From contig NZ_JAKNTW010000006.1 in NCBI RefSeq assembly GCF_022213955.1, positions 124,001 through 188,000 of the forward strand: a stretch of 64,000 bases of DNA, read 5' to 3'. Below are positions 17,313 to 25,394 of this stretch, in pieces. A program made the translations under genes and the position numbers. How positions within the stretch are numbered: position 1 is the first letter of the stretch; each line of letters opens with the position of its first letter. The DNA is from Dolomitihabitans soli (GTDB taxonomy: Bacteria; Actinomycetota; Actinomycetes; Streptosporangiales; Streptosporangiaceae). The notes under the pieces are model-generated. The model worked only from the letters and a program-made list of their open reading frames with translations, was not told the DNA's origin and searched no databases.

Positions 17313-19232
17313 TCAGGCGGCGGAGACGGTGACGTCGTCGGCGTTGACGAACATCACCCGGTGGCCGAACTGGATCTGGTAGTACTTCAGCTTCCCGCGC
17401 ACCACCGTGTGCTGGGTGGCGTCGAAGGTCACCGCGCGGTAGTACTCGCTCCTGGCCGACAGGCCGAGTGCGTACTTCTGCCCGGCGGCGAGCGTGTACT
17501 GGAGCGGCGTGATCACCTGCGCGGGCACGCCTTCCGGATACGCCTCGGCCTCCGGGTAGGCCCTGCCGTACACCGGGATGGTGTCGCGGCCCGGCTTGGG
17601 GGTGATGAGCAGGCCGCGGGCGGGAACGGCGGTGGGGTTGCCCGGCGGGTTGTGGAACCACGCCTTCTGGCCGAGGTACCAGATGGCCGTCCAGTCGCCG
17701 GCGCGGTCAGCGAGGGCGTAGCGCTGGCCGGTGGCGGCGCGGGCGCTGTGGTCGTAGACGCTGTAGAGGGAGTCGCCGGTGGGGTGCTTGCCGATGTCCT
17801 TGACCAGCGGGGCGTCGTCGCGGGGCTCGGTGCGCAGCCAGACGGACGAGGAGCCGTGCGGCGCGCAGGCGGCCGTCGGGTCGGCCGGGTCGCAGCCGTA
17901 GTAGTAGGGCCGGTTGCGCTGGTAGTCGGGGAGGATCATGACCGACTCGGCGTGCGGGCCGCCGGAGCCGCGCAGGGGCGCGCCGAGCAGCTTGAAGTAG
18001 TGCGCCCAATCCCAGAAGGGGCCGGGGTCCTCGTGCATCCCGCGCACGGTAGACGGGATCGTGCCCGGCACGTTGTCGTGGCCGATGATGTGGGCGCGGT
18101 CGAGCGGAACGCGGTGCTTGGCGGCGAGATGGCGCACCAGCTTGGCCGAGGTGCGATACATCGCCTCGGTGTACCAGGAGCCGCCCTGGGCCAGGAATCC
18201 CTCGTGCTCCAGGCCGATGGACTTGGCGTTGACGTACCAGTTGCCGGCGTGCCAGCCGACGTCCTTGGTCTTGACGTGCTGGGCGATGTGCCCGTCCTGG
18301 GAGCGCAGGGTGTAGTGCCAGCTCACGTACGTCGGGTCCTGGACCAGGCGGAGGGTGGGCTCGTACAGCGTCTCGGTGTCGTGGATGACGATGTAGTCGA
18401 TCTTCTGGCTGACCGGCCGGTCCGCCAGGTCGTGGTTGCCGTAGTCGCCGGCGCCCAGGTCCTGGTAGGGGGCGGGGATCCACTCGCAGGAGATCGTGCG
18501 CGGGCATTCCACGCCGTCGGGCCGTGACTTGCGCAATCCGAGCCGGTCGAGCCACTTCTCCAGCGGCGCGAGGCCGGGCGAGGCGGCCAGCCGTACGCGT
18601 TCGCCGTCGTCGGTGACGCGGTCGGCGCCCTCGCGGAGCACGCCGTAGACCTCGTCGGCGAAGGACTTGGCGGCGGCGGTGTCGGCGGCGCCCGAATAGC
18701 GGGCGACCGCGCCGTACCACTCGGCGGGGTCGTCGCCCAGCGGCGCGCCGAGCTGCTTCTGGTAGTCGGCGAGCAGGGCCGCGCCACCCCGGATGTTGGC
18801 CGCCGGGTCGGTGCGGAGCCGGTCACGGGTCTCGCCGGTCAGCTCGGCCGCGCGTTCGAGGGTGCGCATCGAGGGGGTCACGGCGGGCTGCGCGGGCTGG
18901 GCGGCCGGGTGCTTCGCCGGGCGGGAGTCGTCGCCGCGCGGGTCCTCTTCGGCGCCGGTGTGATGGTGGCTCCCGGCGATCAGCGCGGCCGCGTCGGTCA
19001 GGTGCATCGGACCGAAACCGGCGGAGGTGCTGGGCAGCCCGGCGTTGGCGTCCCAGCGCGACTCCAGGTAGGAGACGCCGAGCAGCACGCTCTCCGGCAC
19101 GTCGAAGGCTCGGGCCGCCTCGGCGAACAACCGCTGGCGGTCGGCGTCGTCGGCTGCGGCCGAGGTGGAAGTGGGGGTCAGCAGGGTGAGGCCGGCGATG
19201 ACCGCGAGGGCCGCGCGCAGGCGTGATCGCAT
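17313..19232 (-). CDS. Secreted N-acetylmuramoyl-L-alanine amidase with N-terminal lysozyme-like region
   Basis: A 639-residue exported wall hydrolase. A signal peptide (residues 1-27, ending STSAAA) precedes a region (about 35-195) with VLLGVSYLESRWDAN and SAGFGPMHLTDAAAL, which looks like a lytic transglycosylase/SLT fold with Glu in the ESRW position. The Amidase_2/PGRP domain (about 275-430) has zinc and catalytic positions in YIVIHDTETLYE, DVGWHAGNWYVNAKSIGLEH and HIIGHDNVPG. It cuts the bond between MurNAc and L-Ala. The tail (about 440-639) contains SH3-like segments that may bind wall. The ATG at 19232 opens the signal peptide. It is single, divergent from the toxin-antitoxin pair. 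Confidence 0.9.
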   Translation of the reverse strand: MRSRLRAALAVIAGLTLLTPTSTSAAADDADRQRLFAEAARAFDVPESVLLGVSYLESRWDANAGLPSTSAGFGPMHLTDAAALIAGSHHHTGAEEDPRGDDSRPAKHPAAQPAQPAVTPSMRTLERAAELTGETRDRLRTDPAANIRGGAALLADYQKQLGAPLGDDPAEWYGAVARYSGAADTAAAKSFADEVYGVLREGADRVTDDGERVRLAASPGLAPLEKWLDRLGLRKSRPDGVECPRTISCEWIPAPYQDLGAGDYGNHDLADRPVSQKIDYIVIHDTETLYEPTLRLVQDPTYVSWHYTLRSQDGHIAQHVKTKDVGWHAGNWYVNAKSIGLEHEGFLAQGGSWYTEAMYRTSAKLVRHLAAKHRVPLDRAHIIGHDNVPGTIPSTVRGMHEDPGPFWDWAHYFKLLGAPLRGSGGPHAESVMILPDYQRNRPYYYGCDPADPTAACAPHGSSSVWLRTEPRDDAPLVKDIGKHPTGDSLYSVYDHSARAATGQRYALADRAGDWTAIWYLGQKAWFHNPPGNPTAVPARGLLITPKPGRDTIPVYGRAYPEAEAYPEGVPAQVITPLQYTLAAGQKYALGLSARSEYYRAVTFDATQHTVVRGKLKYYQIQFGHRVMFVNADDVTVSAA

Positions 19233-19425
19233 GGGGGTGCTCCTGGGCTGGGGGCGTTCGTGCAGCCAGCGTGAGCAGTCGTGATCGAGTTGTCAATATT
19301 TTTCTTCTTACGCGGTAAATCGTCGAAGAAATCCTTCACGCTCGATGGGCCGACGCGGTGACCAGGAGACTGCTTAAAGTCATCGAGTGAACGCGCAAAG
19401 TGATGGCAAGGTGTAGCCTTGGGTG

Positions 19426-19439
19426 AGCATCGTGATGCT
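19426..19439. promoter_or_regulatory. Inverted repeat upstream of vapB-like gene
   Basis: AGCATC-GT-GATGCT is a perfect inverted repeat 34 bases before the antitoxin start, in a lower-GC stretch; a second, shorter CATC-TCT-GATG lies at 19450-19460. Ribbon-helix-helix antitoxins commonly repress their own promoter through such sites. Confidence 0.45.
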
Positions 19440-19473
19440 TGATACGCCGCATCTCTGATGTCACGCTGAAAAT

Positions 19474-19707
19474 GTGAGGACAACGGTGCGTCTCGATGAG
19501 GATGTCGCCTCCGCTGTGGAGCGGCTGCGACACGAAAGGCACATAGGGCTGAGCGAAGCCGTCAACGAGCTCGTCCGGGCGGGGTTGCGCGCTCGTCCTG
19601 AGCGTCGCGTCTTCCGACAACGCACCCATGCCATGGGAGTGCGGGTGGACGTCTCCAACGTGGCGGAGGCGCTCGACCTCCTCGACGGGCTGGAACATGA
19701 TCGTTGA
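19474..19707 (+). CDS. Antitoxin, ribbon-helix-helix (CopG/Arc-like) type
   Basis: A 77-residue protein whose N-terminus MRTTVRLDEDVASAVERLRH is a beta-strand/helix pattern of ribbon-helix-helix DNA-binding proteins; IGLSEAVNELVRAGLR is the second helix. The C-terminal part would wrap the toxin. Its end overlaps the PIN-toxin start by 11 bases, the usual coupling of toxin-antitoxin pairs. GTG at 19474 is the start by homology of the RHH strand; no good ribosome site precedes it. It should neutralise the toxin and repress the operon. Confidence 0.82.
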   Translation: MRTTVRLDEDVASAVERLRHERHIGLSEAVNELVRAGLRARPERRVFRQRTHAMGVRVDVSNVAEALDLLDGLEHDR

Positions 19708-20128
19708 TGCGAATGTGCTGCTCTACGCCGTGGACGAGGGCAGCCCTTTTCACGAGCCGTCCAGGAAATGGCTGGAACGTGCTCTCAACGGGCCGGTGCG
19801 GATAGGGCTTCCGTGGAATTCGTTGTGCGCATTCGTCAGAATCGCAACGCATCCGCGCGCTTCGGCCAACCCGTTGACTGTGGACGGGGCCTGGGGATTC
19901 GTCGACGACTGGCTGGGCGCCGAGCCTGCCTGGATTCCGGTGCCGACCGCACGGCATGCGCAGGTGCTGAAACAGCTTTTGATAAAGGGAGATTTAAGAG
20001 GAAACCTGGTTACCGATGCCCACCTCGCGGCGCTCGCCGTTGAGCACGGCGTCGGCGTGTGCTCCGTCGACTCCGACTTCGCGCGCTTCCCGCAGCTCGA
20101 ATGGGTGAACCCGCTCACCGTCGGCTGA
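19697..20128 (+). CDS. PIN-domain ribonuclease toxin, VapC type
   Basis: A 143-residue PIN protein, probably an Mg-dependent RNase that cuts tRNA or rRNA when freed from its antitoxin. The acidic set is visible: Asp4 in MIVDANVLLYAV, a central Glu/Asp region, NLVTDAHLAALA, and CSVDSDFARF near the end. The ATG at 19697 is chosen because the PIN strand starts there; the frame is open further upstream through the antitoxin gene. Codon use is less GC-biased than in neighbours, in line with a mobile module. Confidence 0.9.
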   Translation: MIVDANVLLYAVDEGSPFHEPSRKWLERALNGPVRIGLPWNSLCAFVRIATHPRASANPLTVDGAWGFVDDWLGAEPAWIPVPTARHAQVLKQLLIKGDLRGNLVTDAHLAALAVEHGVGVCSVDSDFARFPQLEWVNPLTVG

Positions 20129-20175
20129 TCGTCCGTCACGTATGTTGTGGGTGCCGTTGACGAGGAGGGCGTGTG

Positions 20176-20949
20176 ATGGGTGAGATCGTGCGGGTCGAGA
20201 GGTCGGGGAAGATCGCGACCATCAGGCTCGATCGGCCGAAGATGAACGCCATCGACGCCCGGTTGCACCAGGAGATCGCCGAGTGCGCGCGTGCGGTCGA
20301 TCACGATCCGGAGGTGCGCGCGGTCGTGCTCTACGGCGGGGAGCGGGTCTTCGCGGCCGGGGCCGACATCAAGGAGATGTCCGGCATGACATATGCCGAA
20401 ATGTCGGCGTATTGCGCGGCGCTCCAGGCGTCCTTCGGCGTCGTCGCCGCGATCGGGAAGCCCGTCGTCGCCGCGATCACCGGCTACGCGCTGGGCGGCG
20501 GTTGCGAGCTCGCGCTCTGCGCCGACTTCCGGGTCGCCGGCGAGGGGGCCAAACTCGGCCAGCCGGAGATCCTGCTCGGCATCATCCCCGGCGCAGGAGG
20601 CACCCAGCGGCTGCCCCGCCTGATCGGCCCGGCGCGGGCCAAGGATCTGATCTTCAGCGGCCGGCACGTGACCGCCGCGGAGGCCCTCGCGATCGGCCTG
20701 GTCGACCGGGTGGTGCCGGACGAGGAGGTGTACGGCGCGGCCTGCGACCTGGCGGCCTCCTACGCGGACGGCCCGCCGCTGGCGCTCCGCGCGGCCAAGC
20801 AGGCCGTGGACCACGGCCTCGACGCCGACCTCGGCACCGGCCTGGAAATCGAGCGGCTGCACTTCTCCGGCCTGTTCGCCACCGACGACGCGAAGGCCGG
20901 GATGCGCGCCTTCACGGAGAAGACCCGGGCCGAATTCTCCGGCCACTGA
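20176..20949 (+). CDS. Enoyl-CoA hydratase/isomerase (crotonase family)
   Basis: A 257-residue crotonase acting on acyl-CoA thioesters in fatty-acid or related degradation. FAAGADIKEM forms the CoA/oxyanion site, YALGGGCELALCAD carries the first catalytic Glu and LGQPEILLGIIPGAGGTQRL the second, so hydratase activity is expected. It matches the general EchA/PaaF group. GAGGAGGG at 20162-20169 favours the ATG at 20176 over the GTG one codon earlier. It ends 56 bases before the coiled-coil gene and might share its transcript, but a -10-like box between them argues for a separate unit. Confidence 0.93.
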   Translation: MGEIVRVERSGKIATIRLDRPKMNAIDARLHQEIAECARAVDHDPEVRAVVLYGGERVFAAGADIKEMSGMTYAEMSAYCAALQASFGVVAAIGKPVVAAITGYALGGGCELALCADFRVAGEGAKLGQPEILLGIIPGAGGTQRLPRLIGPARAKDLIFSGRHVTAAEALAIGLVDRVVPDEEVYGAACDLAASYADGPPLALRAAKQAVDHGLDADLGTGLEIERLHFSGLFATDDAKAGMRAFTEKTRAEFSGH

Positions 20950-20992
20950 TGCTTTGCCGGTCGGATCGACAAGCTAGATCATGATTTGGCGC

Positions 20993-20998
20993 TATCTT
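20993..20998 (+). promoter_or_regulatory. Candidate -10 box for the 21-25 kb operon
   Basis: TATCTT lies eight bases before the ATG at 21006 in an AT-rich stretch after the hydratase gene. If used, transcription would begin at or next to the start codon. No -35 at standard spacing was found. Confidence 0.3.
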
Positions 20999-21005
20999 AC
21001 GACTC

Positions 21006-21353
21006 ATGGCAAAGCGACTCCGGCGCGCCGTGCGTGCCTGGTTCGACGCCCGCTACATTCCGCGGGCCGAGCACCGGGACGCCGTCCGGGACATCCTGTG
21101 GGAGGTTCAGGCGGCCGGCCGTGAGCTCGCCGAGCTAAGACGCGAGGTGGAGACGATGCGGGCGCGGCTCGCCAAACCGGTGACAGCGCCGGTGACAGCG
21201 CCCGTGAAGGTGCCCGACCCGCGCCAGACGGCCCGGTGGGACGACGCGCACCGGCTCGCGAGCGAGACGGCCTCGGCCGTGGACCATCTGCTGCAGAACG
21301 AGATCCTGCTCTGGCAGGCGGTGGACCGGATAGACCTGGAAGGTGCCACATGA
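21006..21353 (+). CDS. Small coiled-coil protein of unknown function
   Basis: A 115-residue protein with a basic N-terminus (KRLRRAVRAWFDARYIPRAEH), a heptad-like helix at about 28-58 (AAGRELAELRREVETMRARL), a TAPVTAPVKVP linker and a C-terminal helix. I know no named family. Its stop overlaps the ATG of the PP-loop gene (ATGA), so it is the first gene of a tightly coupled four-gene operon. The form suggests a scaffold or partner that oligomerises, but this is a guess. Confidence 0.75.
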   Translation: MAKRLRRAVRAWFDARYIPRAEHRDAVRDILWEVQAAGRELAELRREVETMRARLAKPVTAPVTAPVKVPDPRQTARWDDAHRLASETASAVDHLLQNEILLWQAVDRIDLEGAT

Positions 21354-22573
21354 GGGTGACCTGGAAGCCGGACGGCGACGTCTGGCACCTGGGTTTCCGG
21401 CTCGATCCCGAAGACGGCCTCGACGGCACGGTCACCGACGGGCAGGCCGTACGGCTGGCCACGAACTCCTGCCGGATACAGCTGCCGCGACGGGTCGCCG
21501 ACGTTCATCCCGATCTGCTCGCCCTGGCGGCCTGGACCGTCGTCGCGCCCTGGACCACCAGAAGGATCACCTTCGACCGGCCCGTCTCGCCCGATCTGGC
21601 GGCGGCCGTCGAGCGGGGCTGGGGGATCGAGGTGGGCCCGGTCGGCGGCGGGCCGCGCGCGGGCGGCCGGTTGGCGATCTCCTACAGCGGCGGCGCCGAC
21701 TCCGCCGCCGTGGCCGCGATCCTGCCCGACTCCCCGCTGGTCCACTTCCAGCGTGTCCCGCACCCACGGGTGCCCAACCGCTGGACCCACTACCGTTCCG
21801 ACGTCCTGGCCAAACTGGCCGCGCGGACCGGCAGGGAGCTGACGATCACCCGGTCGGACCTGGAGTTCACGCTCGCCGAGCCGCGCCCCGGCTACCCCGA
21901 GCACCACGCGGTCACCGCCGGAGCCGCCCTGATGGCCGACGAGCTCGACCTCGGCGGGCTGGCGTTCGGCTACGAACTCGGCTCGCGCTGGCTCGGCGGC
22001 GGGCGCTACCTGCTCCGTTACACCCCCGACAACCCGATGTGGTCGGGCGACGGGCGGTGGGGACGGCTCTTCCAGGCGGCGGGACTGCCCATCGTGCTGC
22101 CCGTCGGCGGGGTCAGCGAGGCGATGACGATGCGCCTCGCGCTCACCTCCGAGCTCCGCCCGTACGTGCGCTGGTGCCTGCGCGGCGACGGCGGCCCGTG
22201 CGGCGAGTGCGGCAAGTGCCTCTATAAGGAGCTCATCCACGCGGCCGTCGAACGCCGCCCGCTCAAGACCGCCATCACCGCCGCCCGCCCGGTCGCCGCC
22301 AAGTGGCAGAAGCCGCCGCCGTACGGCGGGCAGGAGATGATCGAGTACGGCTGCGCGCGAGTGCCGGGCATCGAGACCACGCCCTTCGGCGTCGCCGCCG
22401 GTCACCTCGGGGCCACCGTGGAGTCAACGAGCTGGCTCGACCACTGCTACCGTCCGGCGCTTGAGGAGATCCCCGACCCGTGGCGCAAGCAGGTGACGGA
22501 CTTCATGGCCGAGGAAGTCGGGTTCATGACCGAGGACGAGGAACGCCGCGTGCGTGACTGGGGGCAGGCGTGA
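21350..22573 (+). CDS. PP-loop ATP-pyrophosphatase family protein with QueC-like zinc motif
   Basis: A 407-residue protein. The N-terminal 105 residues match nothing I know. A PP-loop follows: LAISYSGGADSAAVAAI, with SGGADS at 113-118, the adenylating loop of QueC, asparagine synthetase and thiolation enzymes. Four cysteines, Cys276, Cys284, Cys287 and Cys290 (in GPCGECGKC), have nearly the spacing of the zinc site of QueC, which makes a nitrile from a carboxylate. It therefore probably adenylates a carboxylate or amide and transfers N or S; the substrate is unknown. No queuosine genes are near. The start ATG overlaps the previous stop, and its own stop overlaps the GTG of the M55 gene. Confidence 0.85.
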   Translation: MRVTWKPDGDVWHLGFRLDPEDGLDGTVTDGQAVRLATNSCRIQLPRRVADVHPDLLALAAWTVVAPWTTRRITFDRPVSPDLAAAVERGWGIEVGPVGGGPRAGGRLAISYSGGADSAAVAAILPDSPLVHFQRVPHPRVPNRWTHYRSDVLAKLAARTGRELTITRSDLEFTLAEPRPGYPEHHAVTAGAALMADELDLGGLAFGYELGSRWLGGGRYLLRYTPDNPMWSGDGRWGRLFQAAGLPIVLPVGGVSEAMTMRLALTSELRPYVRWCLRGDGGPCGECGKCLYKELIHAAVERRPLKTAITAARPVAAKWQKPPPYGGQEMIEYGCARVPGIETTPFGVAAGHLGATVESTSWLDHCYRPALEEIPDPWRKQVTDFMAEEVGFMTEDEERRVRDWGQA

Positions 22574-23412
22574 AGGTGTACATGTCGGTCGACATGGAGG
22601 GTGTGACCGGGCTGACCGACCCGGAGGAGATGCGCGCGGGCGGCCGGGGTTACGAACGCGGCTGCGAGCTGATGACCGCCGACGCCAACGCCGTGATCGG
22701 CGGCGCCTTCGCCGCGGGAGCCGAGTCCGTGCTGGTCAACGATGCGCACGGGTCCACCAAGAACCTAAGGATCGACCTGCTCGACCCGCGCGCCACCCTG
22801 ATCAGGGGGCCGGGCAAGCCCATGCGGATGGGCCAGGGGCTCGACGCGAGTCACCGGGCGGCCTGCTTCGTCGGCTACCACGCTATGGCGGGGGTCCAGC
22901 ACGGCGTGCTGAACCACACCTGGATGGGCAAGGAGATCCAGAACGTCTACCTCAACGGCGAGGTGTGCGGCGAGACCCGGGTGGTGGCGAGCTACGCGGG
23001 GTTCCTCGGTGTGCCCGTCGTGCTCGTGACCGGCGACGAGGCCGTCTGCGAGGAGGCCCGTTCGCTGCTCGGCGACGTGGAGACCGTGGCGGTCAAGGAC
23101 GGCATCGACAAGTTCGCCGCCGAGTTGCTGCCGCCGAGCGTGGCCCAGGCGCGGATCGGCGACGGGGCGCGCCGGGCGCTGAACCGGCTGCCCGACTTCA
23201 CCCCCTACCAGACCGCGCCGCCGTACACCCTCGGCATCGAGTGGAACTCCACCGCGATCGCCGCCGGCTGCGCGCTGATCCCCGGGGTGAAGACGGTGGG
23301 GCCGCGCCACATCGAGTTCGTCACCGACGACTTCGCGCAGATCATGGCGTTGTTCGGGATCTTCGCGATGATCGGCGGCCAGGTCGCGTGCGGCAGCGGC
23401 GTCTACGGCTGA
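22570..23412 (+). CDS. M55 family D-aminopeptidase (DppA-like)
   Basis: Zinc-dependent aminopeptidase of 280 residues. The metal ligands known from Bacillus DppA are present: Asp8 and Glu10 in SVDMEGVTG, His60 in NDAHGS, His104 in VGYHAMAG and Glu131 in LNGEVCGE. His116 in LNHTWMG matches the proposed catalytic histidine. DppA removes N-terminal D-amino acids, for example from D-Ala-D-Ala or D-Ala-Gly-Gly. It is cytoplasmic, with no signal. GTG at 22570 overlaps the previous stop (GTGA). Here it is coupled to a PP-loop enzyme and an exported amine oxidase, suggesting handling of an unusual, possibly D-containing, peptide or amino acid. Confidence 0.94.
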   Translation: MKVYMSVDMEGVTGLTDPEEMRAGGRGYERGCELMTADANAVIGGAFAAGAESVLVNDAHGSTKNLRIDLLDPRATLIRGPGKPMRMGQGLDASHRAACFVGYHAMAGVQHGVLNHTWMGKEIQNVYLNGEVCGETRVVASYAGFLGVPVVLVTGDEAVCEEARSLLGDVETVAVKDGIDKFAAELLPPSVAQARIGDGARRALNRLPDFTPYQTAPPYTLGIEWNSTAIAAGCALIPGVKTVGPRHIEFVTDDFAQIMALFGIFAMIGGQVACGSGVYG

Positions 23413-23415
23413 GGT

Positions 23416-24984
23416 GTGAGCGAGAGAGAGCCGCGGGGGCCGACGCGGCGGGCGTTACTGGTGGGCGTGGGGGCGGCGGGCGGCGCGGGCGCCATGTTCG
23501 CCGCGATGGGCGCGCTGGGACTGGCCCCCGCGGAGCAGCGGTCCGACTTCGTGCCCCCGCAGGCGTCCGACTTCCGGCTGCGCGGGCGGGCGGCGGCGAA
23601 GGTCGTCGTGCTCGGGGCCGGGATCGCCGGGCTGACCTGCGCCTACGAGCTGGGCAAGGCGGGATACGACTGCACGGTGATCGAGGCGCGTGACCGGGTC
23701 GGCGGGCGGAGCCTGACCTTGCGCGGCGGGACGCGGATCAGCGAAATGTCGGGCGAGACCCAGCGCGCCGACTTCGGCGAGGGCGTCTACTTCAACGCCG
23801 GGCCGGGGCGCATCGCGCAGTGGATGGTCACCCTCGACTACTGCCGCGAACTGGGCGTGCCGATCGAGACCTTCGTCAACAACAACTCCTCGGCGTACGT
23901 CTATCCGGCCGGAGCGACGGCCCCGGTCCGCGCTCGTACGGCACGCGCCGACGTCTACGGATACGTCGCCGAACTGCTGGCGAAGGCCACGAACGCGGGC
24001 GCCCTCGACAGGCGGCTCACCGCCGACGACAAGGACCATCTCATCGCCTTCCTCCGCCGGTTCGGCGACATCGGCGAGAGACTCAGCTACGAGGGGTCGC
24101 CCCGGCGCGGCTTCGCGGCCTTCCCGCGGACGGGCCCCGGCACCCCCCTCGCCCCGCCCGCCGGCCTCGCGGAGGTGCTGGCCGGCGGCATCGGCAGGGC
24201 CGTGACCATGGACTTCGGCTACGAACAGGCGTCCCCGATGTTCCAGCCGGTCGGCGGCATGGACGCCATCGTCACCGCGCTGGCCGCCGCCGTCGGCGCC
24301 GACCGGATCCGGACGGGCACCCGGGTGACCAGGATCACGAACCTGCCCGACGGGGTGGAGGTGATCTGCGACGGCTCCGCCGTACGGGCCGACTACTGCG
24401 TCGCGGCCCTCCCGCCGCACCTGCTCGCCAAGATCCCCGGCAACCTGGGCACGCCCGTCGTGACCGCGCTCGCCACCCCGCGCCCCGTGGCCGCGGGCAA
24501 GATCGGCCTGGAGTACGGCAGGCGCTGGTGGGAGACCGAGGACCGGATCTACGGCGGCATCACCGAGACCGACCTCGACCTCACCCACATCTGGTATCCG
24601 TCCTACGGCTACCACGCCCCCCGCGGCCTGATCGTCGGCTACTACAACACCGACGAGCACGCCGAACTGTACGGCCGGCTCGCGCACCGGGACCGGCTGC
24701 GGCGTGCCCTCACCCAGGGAAAGAAGATCCACGGTGAGAAGTACCGTTCCGAGGTGGTGTCGTCCGTCTCCATCGCCTGGCAGCGCCAGCAGCACATCGA
24801 GGGCGGCTGGGTCCGCTGGCCCTCCTTCTCCGGCGCGTTCGAACTCCTCCAACGCCCGGCCGGCCGCGTCTACTTCGCCGGCGACTGGCTCACCCACCTC
24901 ATCGCCTGGCAGGCGGGCGCCATGGAATCCGCCCGGAAGGTCGTCACCGACCTCCACCACCGGGTGCTCGCCTCCGCCGGGTGA
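23416..24984 (+). CDS. Tat-exported flavin amine oxidase (L-amino-acid/monoamine oxidase family)
   Basis: A 522-residue FAD enzyme that oxidises amines or amino acids to imines with release of H2O2. The N-terminus GPTRRALLVGVGAAGG is a twin-arginine signal, so the folded enzyme leaves the cell. The dinucleotide fold is KVVVLGAGIAGLTCAYELG, followed by VIEARDRVGGRSLT, the family fingerprint. The C-terminal FAD contact is GRVYFAGDWLTHLIAWQAGA. Relatives include secreted L-amino-acid oxidases. GTG at 23416 is three bases after the M55 stop. Its substrate is not evident; the operon suggests an amino acid or amine product of the upstream enzymes. Confidence 0.93.
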   Translation: MSEREPRGPTRRALLVGVGAAGGAGAMFAAMGALGLAPAEQRSDFVPPQASDFRLRGRAAAKVVVLGAGIAGLTCAYELGKAGYDCTVIEARDRVGGRSLTLRGGTRISEMSGETQRADFGEGVYFNAGPGRIAQWMVTLDYCRELGVPIETFVNNNSSAYVYPAGATAPVRARTARADVYGYVAELLAKATNAGALDRRLTADDKDHLIAFLRRFGDIGERLSYEGSPRRGFAAFPRTGPGTPLAPPAGLAEVLAGGIGRAVTMDFGYEQASPMFQPVGGMDAIVTALAAAVGADRIRTGTRVTRITNLPDGVEVICDGSAVRADYCVAALPPHLLAKIPGNLGTPVVTALATPRPVAAGKIGLEYGRRWWETEDRIYGGITETDLDLTHIWYPSYGYHAPRGLIVGYYNTDEHAELYGRLAHRDRLRRALTQGKKIHGEKYRSEVVSSVSIAWQRQQHIEGGWVRWPSFSGAFELLQRPAGRVYFAGDWLTHLIAWQAGAMESARKVVTDLHHRVLASAG

Positions 24985-25250
24985 CGACGGGAACACGGCG
25001 TCCGGGTGATCATGGTGGCTGGGTTCTCGCGGTGGGTGGGTGCTCGGCGCGGCCGGGTGCTTGCGACGGGATCACGGCGTCCGGGTGCTTGTGGCGGCCG
25101 GGTGATCACGGTGGCTGGGTTCTCGCGGCGGGATCACGGTGGCCTGGTGATCACGTCGGCTGGGTGCTCGACGCGGCCGGTTCTTGCGGCGTCCGGGTGC
25201 TCATGGGTTCGGATGCTCGCGGGGTTTCGGGCCGGCTGACGGCGCCTGGA
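24985..25250. repeat. Degenerate tandem repeats seeded by the amine oxidase 3' end
   Basis: GTGATCAYGGTGGCTGGGTTCTCGCGG occurs at about 25005 and 25100, with a third, more degenerate copy at about 25147. GACGGGAACACGGCGTCCGG directly after the stop recurs as GACGGGATCACGGCGTCCGG near 25065. Units of the form GGGTGCTCG resemble the last codons of the oxidase (CGGGTGCTCGCCTCCGCCGG). No gene is credible here, and 25250-25394 holds nothing I can name. Confidence 0.6.
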
Positions 25251-25394
25251 TGCTCGCCGGCACGTACGGCATCGTGGGTTTCGCCGGGAAGGTGGTGACT
25301 CATCGTCGCTTCCGGCCGACGCCGGGAGCGAGATGAGGCGGATGGGTGCTCGCGGGGGAAGATGAGAGCGTAGGGTTTCCGAAGGGCGATCGCG

